64,000 nucleotides of DNA from Edolisoma coerulescens (taxonomy: Eukaryota; Chordata; Aves; Passeriformes; Campephagidae), in NCBI GenBank assembly GCA_013397115.1, contig VWZW01006244.1, positions 1,644,882 through 1,708,881 on the forward strand, written 5' to 3'. The notes below the pieces were generated by a model. That model worked only from the letters and a program-made list of their open reading frames with translations, searched no databases and had not been told where the DNA came from. Shown in pieces: positions 55,783 to 64,000 of the stretch. Both the position numbers and the translations under genes were made by a program. Position 1 is the stretch's first letter; each line of letters starts with the position of its first letter.

Positions 55783-55946
55783 TTAATGGCTTCCCACTGC
55801 CAGAGGGCAGGGTTTGATGGGATATTAGGAAAAAATTCCTGGCTGGGAGGTTGGGGAGGTCCTGGCACATCTTGCCCAAAGAAGCTGTGGCTGCCCCATC
55901 CCTGGAAAAGTCCAGGTTGGACAGGGCTTGGAGCAACCTGGCTATG
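55783..55946 (+). mobile_element. CR1 LINE fragment, internally deleted, 3' end missing
   Basis: 'aatggcttcccactgccagagggcaggg', 'ggatattaggaaaaaattcctggc', 'aggtcctggcac', 'gaagctgtggctgcc' and 'caggttggacagggcttggagcaacctgg', where it stops. The 3' end expected for CR1 is absent, replaced by unrelated sequence, so it was cut after insertion. Confidence 0.92.
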
Positions 55947-55983
55947 GGTATCTCTCTCTGGGAGTGAAACAAATACCAGAGAC

Positions 55984-56245
55984 AATATTTTCCCCTATAT
56001 TCCCCCATTTTTCCCATTTACCTCCTTTTTTAAATTTTTTTCCATTTTGCCACCATTTTTCCAATGTCTTCCCCATTTTTTCCCATTTTTCCTTTTTTTC
56101 CCTTCCCCTCCCCCACTTTTCCCATTTTTTCCCATTTTTCCCCATTTTTTCCCATGTTCTCCATTTTTTCTCATTTTTTCCCATTTTTTTCCCTTTTTTT
56201 CCCCCCATTTGTTCCCATTCTTCCCCATTCTTTCCCAATTTTTTC
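55984..56245. repeat. Pyrimidine-rich minisatellite-like tract (TTTTTCCCA units)
   Basis: 260 bp of C/T plus occasional A on the plus strand, with variants of an approximately 9-10-bp unit such as 'ttttttccca' and 'tttttcccca'. Both strands give long low-complexity frames (Phe/Pro-rich on plus, Lys/Gly/Trp-rich on minus) that are repeats translated, not proteins. It abuts a CpG-rich segment to the right. Confidence 0.9.
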
Positions 56246-56368
56246 AACAAGCAGCCCTTCCTGTGAGAACCACCCAGCCGCTGCTTCCTCGGATCTTCCC
56301 GTTCATCCCTACCTGCCTAAATCCAGCTCCAGAGGCCGTGCTCCAGCAGGGCCCTTCCTCCCGTCCCC

Positions 56369-56540
56369 TATCAAGGCGAGGATGTCAACCGAGGCCAGAG
56401 CTGGGTGTAAAGCTCTGAGATAGCCCCGCTATCACCTCCCCCTCGGGGTGAGAAGAGGCGTTATCAGCCCGTCCCGAGATAAGGAGCTCTGCTCCGAGTG
56501 ACAGCGCCGAGATAAACGGCCCCGCATTGACTTGTTGATA
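56369..56540. promoter_or_regulatory. Dense GATA-site cluster in CpG-rich DNA (candidate enhancer)
   Basis: Seven GATA/TATC cores occur in 172 bp: 56369, 56419, 56430, 56462, 56478, 56511 and 56537 (start positions). 56477-56484 reads AGATAAGG and 56510-56515 AGATAA, both strong WGATAR sites; 56461-56465 and 56537-56541 extend to TTATC and GATAA. Chance predicts about one or two in this length at even base composition, fewer in GC-rich DNA. GATA factors drive blood, heart and gut programmes. The segment is CpG-rich and single-copy, and it follows a pyrimidine tract. No transcript start or neighbouring gene is visible, so target and tissue are unknown. Confidence 0.5.
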
Positions 56541-56545
56541 ACGCC

Positions 56546-56855
56546 CCGGCTTAAATCCAAGGGAGCTCCCTGATCCAGGAGCTGGAATTCAGCCCCACCA
56601 GCCAGGAGAGGGATTGAGGCGGCCTCCAGAAGTTATTTTTGAGCACGGCTGAAATAGCTTCCCAACAAAAAGGGTTAATCCTCGCTTTAAGGCCTCGCTT
56701 TGGCATCACCTCCTGTGGGGTGCAGGAATTCATGTTGGCTCCCAGGCTTTTATTTTGCAGCCACTAGGATGGATTATGTCAACCTGATCCAGGGAGGAAG
56801 AGAATCCCACCCTATGGATGTGAACTCTGACTCTTGTCTTCACTCCTGCCCTTGT
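56546..56855. other. Single-copy DNA right of the GATA cluster
   Basis: Moderately GC-rich and complex up to about 56770. It holds a 'gggttaatcctcg' stretch (HNF1/OTX-like TAATCC core at about 56672-56684). No repeat recognised. Confidence 0.4.
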
Positions 56856-56981
56856 CCAGTTCACCAGGAAGGATCCAGCTGTAATATCCAGGCTGCTTCC
56901 AGGATTCTAGGAGATTGCCCAGCTGACCAGTAAGGATCCAGATGTAACATCCAGTCTCCTTTTGGGATCCCAGGAGATCCA
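56856..56981. repeat. 63-bp tandem duplication
   Basis: 56856-56918 ('ccagttcaccaggaaggatcc...') repeats as 56919-56981 ('ccagctgaccagtaaggatcc...') with scattered differences. An old local duplication in single-copy sequence. Confidence 0.85.
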
Positions 56982-57305
56982 TTGCTTTTGTTGGAAACTT
57001 CTCCTTAGGTTCCCATGTGTTTAGAGGTCTTACAATTTTCCACCTAAATTTTCCATGTCTCATCCCATCCATTGGAATTATCCCCCTACAATGACACTAA
57101 AGAACTGCTCACCCTCTTCCGTGCTCCACAGTCTTCCTGGAATTTCAGATTTTATTTCTCTCCATTTTTTGCTGTCAATCTGTGTGACATCTTTTAGGGT
57201 TTTTGGTGTTTCCCCATAATCTGACAGTCAATGATCCATTCTGATTAAATTCTGATCAATGTACTGATTAGCCTATAGAGCACACACAGTCTTTGTATAA
57301 TGCTG
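56982..57305. other. Single-copy noncoding DNA
   Basis: Nothing recognised in this AT-rich interval. Confidence 0.4.
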
Positions 57306-57545
57306 GAATTCCAGGATGGTTTGGGTAGGAAGGGACCTTCAAGTTCATCTCTTTCCACCCTCTGCCATGGGTAGGGACACCTTCCACTATCCCAGGTTGC
57401 TCCAAGCCCCATCCAACCTGGCCTTGGACACTTCCCTGGGACACAGCTTCCCTGGGAACTCCATTCCAGGGCCTCAGCACCCTCCCAGCCAAGAATTCCT
57501 TCCCAATATCCCATCTAACCCTGCCCTCTGGAAGTGGGAAGCCAT
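57306..57545 (-). mobile_element. CR1 LINE fragment, minus strand
   Basis: 'gaattccaggatggtttggg', 'ccatgggtagggacaccttccactatcccagg', 'ggacacttccctgggacacagc' (a short deletion removes the 'agggatccaggggcag' block), and 'ccaatatcccatctaaccctgccctctgg', to 'gtgggaagccatt'. Confidence 0.94.
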
Positions 57546-59758
57546 TAAGTAGAACCCAGAACTGAACTGGGAATGTTTAGTGAACTCAGGAGATGCCAAG
57601 ACTTTAAGGCCAAAATCTAATTTCATTTAAAGTTCTTGATCACTTCATGGTCCAATTGAAAATTAATTAATTCTGAGGCAACTGTTGAAATTTGCAGCTC
57701 AGAAGAGACTGAAAAACCCCTGTGGCAACCTCAGAAAATTCCCAGAGTTGTCCCATCGCTCTGAAGCAGCTGCAGAGATTTTGGGATCCTTTCAGAAGCA
57801 CAAATTTCCCAACACCCTGGAACATTTCCCCCAAAGCCATGGTTCACTGAGCTTCTCCTTTTTATGGAGAATTGAATAGCAGAGAAAACTTCCGTTGGAC
57901 CATTTTCCATAAAACTCTTAGGATCTCCTACTGCTTTCTTTCCCAAATATTTATTTTGTGGACCACCACAATGGTCTGTATGAATGATTGCTGGTCTGTG
58001 CTCTTTAATGTGGGGACTTACTGCTTTATAATACACTTAAATATTTTTTATGTTATTTTGATTCAGTATTTTCTTTTTTTCAACCAAAAAAATTAACTCC
58101 AAAAATGCCAAATTAATTGAATCACTATGGAATTTTCTGTTCTTACACTCACATAAAATTATTATAGTTTTTAATAAAAAAACAACTCATAAATTGTTTT
58201 CTGTTCAAAATCATTTTGGAAGTTATCAAATTTTTTTGGTTTATTTGAGATCTGGTTTATTTATTTGGTTTATTTATATTTGACACCCTCACACATATTC
58301 GTTTCAATACCAAAGAGGAAAAAAATTACACCAGCTTTAAGGAGAAGAAAATATGGGAATGAGAATTTTAATAGGAAAGATATTAGGAAAGAGTTTATTG
58401 GAAAAAGGGAATTGACTTTCAGCACTTGGAGGTGGTAATTAGGTGCCAATATTGAAATTGTTCACGACATCAGCTTGGCCATTTTTCACTGGCTCTGGTT
58501 GCCCATTTGGGATGGGATCAGACACCTTCCACACTTTGGATACTCCCCAAGGAGCTTTTCACTGCCTGGGCTTCCACCACAATTCATGGAAAGGAAGGGA
58601 AGGAGAGGGAACAGGAGGAGCGACATTCCCAGCACCCAGCCAGGCTCCTGCTCTGAATCATCCCAATTTATTTGTTGACAACAGGAAATCTCGGCAGCTG
58701 AGTCAGCTCAGAGAGAGGAACCAAAGTTTTGTTGGGATGAGGATCCACTTCTTCCAAATTTTGGTCTGTGTTTTATCCAACATAAAATGCTCATGTAAAG
58801 AACCCCAATTTTTTAACTTCAAGTACAAAGTGAGATATTTATCTGTTGATTAAGACAAAAATCTGAATTCGTCCCGTATATCAGCACCATGATGCCAATG
58901 AAATTCCCACTGGGAATGGATTTTGGGAAGGGTGTGTGTGTCTCCATTTAAATGAGGTGTATTTATGTGTGTGTGTCTCTCTCAGTGAATAGACACCCTC
59001 ACACATATTCCACGTTTGGAAGTTCTTTGGAGCAGAAGTCTGGCTTCCCAAGGAATTTTCTGTGTTTTCTGGCAGCCACTTCCAGCCAGGTTAACCTGAT
59101 CTTTCCCACAGAACTTCAGGCCAGGGAATGTGATTATAAAACTTTCCCATCCCAGCAGCACTTTAAACCAAACCCCTGATACTGAGGGATGGACAGATTC
59201 CGTTCCCAGTGTGTTCGTGTGTCATGAATCCAAGGGATGGGAGGGCTTTAGAACCTCCATGCAACATTTTTCCTTCTTTTTTTTCGACATTTTCCCCCAT
59301 TTTTTTCAATTTTTTTTCCTTTCCAGAAGTGAATTAACGGAAGAGAAACCATTGGCCGAAAGAACTGGGTCCATCAGAGCTGACTGGGGTTGAACTCTCG
59401 GAGCCAAATCTGAACCTCAAGGACCCACCACAGCCTTACAGTGAAAAACAAAAAAAAAAAAAGGAAAACAGAAAAAAACCCCACCAAACTCCTTCTTTTT
59501 AATGGGATTTTGCGGCAACATAAGCGCTGAATTCTGAAAAATCAAATCAGCATTCGTGGAATAAAATATAAAAGTGGATAATTTAAATAGACGCAGGGAT
59601 TGCTCCCTCCAGGCTCAAAGCTTGGAGCGAAAACCACAAAAACAAAGACACTGAAAAACCAATTTCCCCTGATTAATCTCTTTTCTGAGCAGACCTCACA
59701 TGAGAAAATTGATAAAGTGTTGCAATTCCCTTCAGCCTTTGGATGCCGGCAGAAATTA
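57546..59758. other. AT-rich single-copy DNA
   Basis: 2.2 kb without recognised transposon or exon. Short TG-rich stretches lie at 58932-58982 ('gtgtgtgtgtc'), T-rich runs at 59274-59325 and A12 at about 59452-59463. 'caccctcacacatattc' occurs twice (58285 and 58994). Confidence 0.45.
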
Positions 59759-59855
59759 TCATGGAATTCCAGAATGGTCTGTGTTGGAAGGGACCTTGAG
59801 GACCATCTCATCCCAATCCCCTGCCATGGGCAGGGACACCTTCCACTATCCCAGT
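59759..59855 (-). mobile_element. Short CR1 LINE 3'-end fragment, minus strand
   Basis: 'tcatggaattccagaatggtctgtgttggaagggaccttgaggaccatctc', 'ccatgggcagggacaccttccactatccca', then an abrupt end. Confidence 0.92.
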
Positions 59856-60404
59856 GTAATTAAATTATTAAAATGAGGGGTTCATAGTGTCCTATCTCAA
59901 ATATCCTCTGGAATTATGATGGAAAATCCAAGTGACTCCAGCATGGAGTCACCTCCTTGTACCAAATAATTAAATCTATAAAAATGTGTTTTATTTCCAT
60001 TTTTCCTTCGAGGAACAAAATCAAGGAAGAGCCTGGAAGAGCCCTGCCAGCTTTCCTTCCTTCTTTTTATAATCTTAGTTATGAACTCTACTCCCTCTCA
60101 ATTCTTCAGGAATGAATTTCTTCAGGAGCAGGAATTTCACCTAAAATTACATTTAAAAACAGCATTGTCCCGGTGTCTGGCACCACTCCCAGAATGTCCC
60201 AGGAGAAGAAATTCCATCCCAAAGCCTCATCTGCCCCATGCCTATTCCTGGGTCGTCCATCAGCCAAGGAGTTGATGCCAATTCCGATCCTAATTTCCAA
60301 ATGTACGTAACAAGACTTTTATCCAAGCCTTTTTTATATGGGAATTATTGGAAAATTTAATTTCTCTGAGGAAAGATGTGGAGCCCCTGGGTGGAGTCAA
60401 GTGA
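59856..60404. other. Single-copy noncoding DNA
   Basis: 549 bp. No repeat or exon recognised. Confidence 0.45.
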
Positions 60405-60815
60405 AGGATGACACAAACGATGAGGGGACTGGAGCATCACGAGGAGGGGCTGAGGGAGCTGGCGCTGTTTGGTCTCAAGAAGAGATAAGTGAGAGAGGAT
60501 CTTATCAACGTTTAGAAATATCTGCAGAGCACGGACCGTGTCATGCTCCATGAGGCCCAGCCATGGGACAAGGAATGGGCAGGAACTGATCCCAGGAAGT
60601 TCCACCTGGACAGGAGGCAGAACTTCCCTGGGCAGTGCCCGAGCCCTGAACAGATCCCAGAGAGGGAGTGGAGTCTCCTCACTGGGGATATTCCAGAACT
60701 GTCTGGACACAATTCCGTGTGCTCTGGGATGGCCCTGCTGGAGCAGGGAGGTGGAACCAGTGACCCACTGCGGTCCTTTCCAACCTGACCCATCCAGGAA
60801 TTCTGGGATTCTGTT
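60405..60815 (+). mobile_element. CR1 LINE copy of an older subfamily, plus strand
   Basis: 'gatgaggggactggagcatc', 'ggctgagggagctggcgctgtttgg', 'tatcaacgtttagaaatatctgcagagc', 'aggaagttccacctggacaggaggcagaacttcc', 'ggagtctcctcactggggatattccagaac', 'ctgctggagcaggg', 'tccaggaattctgggattctg'. This is the 'AGGAAGTTCCACCTGAACATGAGG' type of CR1. In this copy two substitutions create GATAAG (60484) and CTTATC (60501). Confidence 0.93.
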
Positions 60816-63133
60816 GTTCACCCAAATTCCAAGCGCCACATAACTTCCGGAGCTGGTCCTGGTTTTATCAACTTTTTGGTGAAAAATAACCCCAAAACTG
60901 GAGGGGACCAATCCTGCAAATAATTTGTCAAACAGGATTAATTCCTGGGATCTACTGGCAGCCACTCCTATTGTTAAACCAAAATTTAAAACCTGTTAAA
61001 ACCATCCCCATATCATTTAAAAACCTGAAGAGTTTTTCTGCATCTTTAAATAAATTTTTTCCCCCAGTAATTCCTAGAACTGACCCAGAAAAGGCATCCA
61101 AATATTTTTTCTTCCTAAAAGGCAGAAATCCCTGAAAAGCAGCTCTCTGCTGTTACTTCTGACAGATTTTGAGAATGGAAAGTGAGTTCTTAAAACATGA
61201 AAAAGGATTTCTGGACAAATATTTGACCATTTGAAATTAAAGATGGCCAAAATCAGCAGCCCTGATTTTTGTGAAATTCCCATGGAAGGTCAAAGGGAGT
61301 ATTGGGGGGAAATACCCATTTTTTGTAATTATTTTTAGGCATCTCCTCTGAGTTTCTTCCTAAAGAGCTTTTAGGTCTGATTTGTTGTATCTCCACATAC
61401 GTTTTTATTGGAATAAATTGATTTAAGATTATTTTGGCTGGATTTGGGGGCATTTAAAAAGAATCTGAGGAATAACCACAATATTTCTGAACAACCCATC
61501 TCACCTTCCTAGGAATTACTTTCCAAAAGCACAGTGAAGTTTTTTTAGATGAAGGTTTGTTAATTTTTTCCTAATTCTAAGCTTCAGGAGCTGAAATGTC
61601 CCTGGAGAAATTGGTCATTTTATAATCTTCAAACATAAAAGCAGAAAAATTTGATTTTTGAATAATCAATGAGCTCTGGGCTTCACTAAATGATCCTACA
61701 GCCTTAAGGAACCACAGAGAAAAAGGGGATTGGTTATTCCCAATGGATAGAACTCCACTTGGTATCCCTGTCTGCATTCAGATCCCTCCTAATCTGATTG
61801 TATCCCGTATCTCACTAAAAATTGGGATGAATTACATGGATGGATCTTCCAGAATAGCCAAATAAAATCAAACCAGATTGGAGTAAAGCATGAACATTCC
61901 AGAAAAATAACATCTTGAATCACTGGAACATCCTAAAATCCCTTTTCAGGCTTGGACTCAGTTCCCACTTTTCCCATCTTGAATTTTGCTTTGGGATTTG
62001 GGGTTTTTTCCTTATTTTTTTAATAATTTTTTGGAAAGAAAATGCACTGCAAACAACACCAAAAATTATTCCCAGTAGGGAGATGCACAGGGAATACAGC
62101 CATCTCTGGAGAATTTCCAGGGATCTCACCAACATCCGGCTCATCCATCCTTGACTTCCCAGCCCAAATCGCCATTTTTGAAGCCTCTTGGTCCAGCCCC
62201 AGCCTTGTAAAGCTGAGCTTTGCCTGCACTTGCACTGTTGACTCAGCTGCCGAGGGTATCCGGTCATTTGGGCTCCAGAGTTCCAGGCAGATGGCTGGAA
62301 TTCCGGCCAAATCACTCCCTCCTGAGCTGTTGGTTACAGGAACTGGCACAGGAGCCCTCACTGGCCCAGTTGGCCACCTGGATCCAGGCTGAGTTTTGAC
62401 CCCTTTCCTGGCACATCTGAGCATTGTAAAACTCTGTTTTTTGGCAGCCATGGGAATTTCTGGGATTTTTTTTTTCCACAGATGTCCACAGGAAGCACAG
62501 GCTGATGTTTCCCTGCCTGCCCAGGGTTCCTCTGTTTATTCCAAGACCTTACAAAGTCCTCAGTGAGGTGAAGATGATTCTCCTGTGGGAAACGAGAGGG
62601 AGGGAAAATCCGGGAGTTGATTTCGCAGCCAGTTTTTTAGGGATGCACAGCAAAAATTCCCTGGAGATTGGTACACCTTTGCTTTGCAATTCTTCGGGAT
62701 TTGGTTCAGGAAGCAAAGACCACACAGAGCTCAGCACCTGAAAATAGGGACTGGGAGTCCTTTAAACTAAAATCTATGGATAAAGACCCGGAAATGGATG
62801 CAGTGGAGAAGATGTGAGTTAAGGAATAAAAGATGAGGAGGAAGGACCCCATATTTAAAATTTACATTGTAAACTTCCAATCCCAAAATTTCAGCCAAGG
62901 TCCTGAAGAAATTTTGGGTTTACTCGGTTGTGTTTAGGGAAAAAGAAGCAAAGATTTTTGGGGAAGTGATAAGAGCTGAAATCAATGGATGGGGAAAATT
63001 AAACTCAGGGAAAAGAAAGGAAGAAGAGGGAAAATTCAGGTAAGGATCTACATGGAAGGCATGGAGAAGAAAATATCTTCCCTCTGAGCTACTCCATGCT
63101 GGAATTTTCTCTCAAAGAAAGCAAATGTATTCA
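60816..63133. other. Single-copy noncoding DNA, 2.3 kb
   Basis: No transposon, RNA or exon recognised. The less AT-rich part at 62090-62400 carries opposing frames (116 codons plus, 143 minus) that have no domain I recognise. Confidence 0.45.
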
Positions 63134-63345
63134 TGGAATCCCAGAATCCCAGGATGGTTGGGGTTGGAAGGGGCCTTAAAGACCATCTCATCCCATGAGC
63201 AGGGACACTTCCCACTACCCTGGGCTGCTCCAAGCCCCGTCCAACCTGGCCTTGGACACTTCCAGGGATCCAGAGGCAGCCACATCTTCTCTGGGCACCC
63301 TGTGCCAGGGCCTCCCCACCCTCACAGGGTAGAATTCCTTCCTAA
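63134..63345 (-). mobile_element. CR1 LINE fragment, minus strand
   Basis: 'catggaatcccagaatcccaggatgg', 'ccactaccctgggctgctcc', 'ggacacttccagggatccagaggcagcc', 'gcaccctgtgccagggcctcccc', ending at 'ccttcctaaaatc'. It is followed by an AT-rich stretch made of 'tatctaaatatt' repeats (63358-63402). Confidence 0.94.
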
Positions 63346-63833
63346 AATCTACTCTAATTTATCTAAATATTCAACTAAAATAAATCTATCTAAATATTTA
63401 ATTTGTGCATCTAATAATACATTATTTACATTACCAAATGTGTCAGATTAAACAACCAATTAAAACATTCCTGCCTTTTTTCTTTCTTTTTTTCTTCCTA
63501 TTTAAACAGGTTCAGGCTGAAATCTTTACCCCAGGGAATGTTTTCTCCAGGTCTGAAATCCAACACCCCGAATTTCGGGAGAAGTCAACCCTCAGATCCC
63601 GGTATGACTCAATTCCGCTCACCCAACACAACATTATCCCTCGGGAATCCAACAAACACACATCCAGTGCTCCCAGCCAGCCCCTAATCCCAGGAAAATC
63701 AAGGTGGCAATGCATGTGAAAACGCTGGTGGGAAGTTTGGATCCTGGGATATTTTGCTCCAGTCCCTTTCCCTTCATTCCTGACTCATTTTTCCCGCTGG
63801 TTGATTCCTAACCGGAGGCTATTGTCTTGTGTT
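63346..63833. other. Single-copy DNA leading to a regulatory-like element
   Basis: AT-rich to 63510, then complex. A consensus AP-1 site TGACTCA lies at 63781-63787, about 50 bp left of the CRE/X-box palindrome. Confidence 0.4.
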
Positions 63834-63878
63834 TGTGACATCACAGGCCATCACCATGGCAACGGTGATGATGTCACA
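63834..63878. promoter_or_regulatory. CRE-like / RFX X-box / CRE-like palindromic element
   Basis: TGTGACATCA (63834-63843) and TGATGTCACA (63869-63878) are perfect 10-bp inverted copies carrying the CRE variant TGACATCA. Centred between them, ATCACCATGGCAAC (63850-63863) fits the RFX X-box pattern GTYRCC-AT-RGYAAC at 13 of 14 positions. RFX and CREB/ATF sites occur together in MHC enhanceosomes and in ciliary or cAMP-responsive promoters. I see no Y-box (CCAAT) at MHC spacing. No gene is visible nearby; the target may lie beyond the right edge. Confidence 0.45.
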
Positions 63879-64000
63879 GGGGTGGAATTAGCACCTATTA
63901 ACAGGAATAGGCACAGGGAAGGGATGAATAATGAGTTCAGGGCCTGGATTCGACACAAATTACCAGGAATTTTTTGGACAGGAAAAATCCTTGAAAGGTA

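Noticed and set aside
55942..56266. Lys/Gly/Trp-rich (minus) and Phe/Pro-rich (plus) frames of about 100-112 codons.
   Set aside because: They are translations of the TTTTTCCCA minisatellite-like tract.
1..64000. Search for endogenous retrovirus, DNA transposon, tRNA-derived SINE, rRNA, CRISPR or bacterial operon structure.
   Set aside because: None seen. No paired LTRs, transposase or polymerase motifs, no regular spacer-repeat array, and no dense same-strand coding pattern.

Overview
The window looks like a piece of a bird nuclear genome, most likely a songbird (passerine). The main reason is about 37 fragments of the avian LINE CR1 on both strands. All are 5'-truncated and most keep the typical 3' end: a GGACCTTAAAGATCATC-type block (or its complement), then an 8-bp terminal repeat related to ATTCTATG. 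The wording of the commonest subfamily matches what I remember of oscine CR1 copies. That assignment is from memory, not a database search.

I find no gene I can name and no convincing protein-coding exon. Every open frame I checked is short, lacks a recognisable domain, and overlaps CR1, simple sequence or ordinary AT-rich DNA. The longest (21196-21945, minus) has no family signature. Three stretches have an acceptor-like site plus an open frame (14101, 38715, 48857) and are kept only as weak exon candidates. I saw no rRNA or CRISPR array, and no LTR pair or retroviral gene. The window is best read as intergenic or deep intronic DNA.

Layout. 0-16 kb: single-copy DNA with scattered CR1 pieces, a GGAA microsatellite, a promoter-like motif group near 1.1 kb and a palindromic TCF/LEF-type site near 7.36 kb. 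16.39-21.07 kb: a 2341-bp block present twice in tandem, separated by one N and almost identical. This is probably an unmerged haplotype overlap. Two other single-N positions (339, 14950) are also flanked by short direct repeats, so the same assembly error seems to recur. 21-30 kb: single-copy, partly GC-rich DNA with candidate conserved regulatory segments (RFX/homeodomain motifs near 21.35 kb, a CTCF-like site near 24.40 kb, SOX and POU palindromes near 29.6-29.76 kb), a 208-bp gap and an 84-bp inverted repeat. 30-54 kb: AT-rich DNA with CR1 pieces, a large inverted CR1 pair (40.9-42.8 kb), a 445-bp tandem duplication, ATT and ATC microsatellites and two gaps. 54-64 kb: a purine tract with G14, a 260-bp TTTTTCCCA-type pyrimidine tract followed by a CpG-rich segment with seven GATA sites in 172 bp, more CR1, and near the right edge a symmetrical CRE / RFX X-box / CRE element.

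The most promising undescribed items are the GATA cluster at 56.37-56.54 kb, the CRE/X-box element at 63.83-63.88 kb and the POU/SOX segment at 29.6-29.76 kb. All are motif-based inferences that need cross-species conservation or chromatin data.
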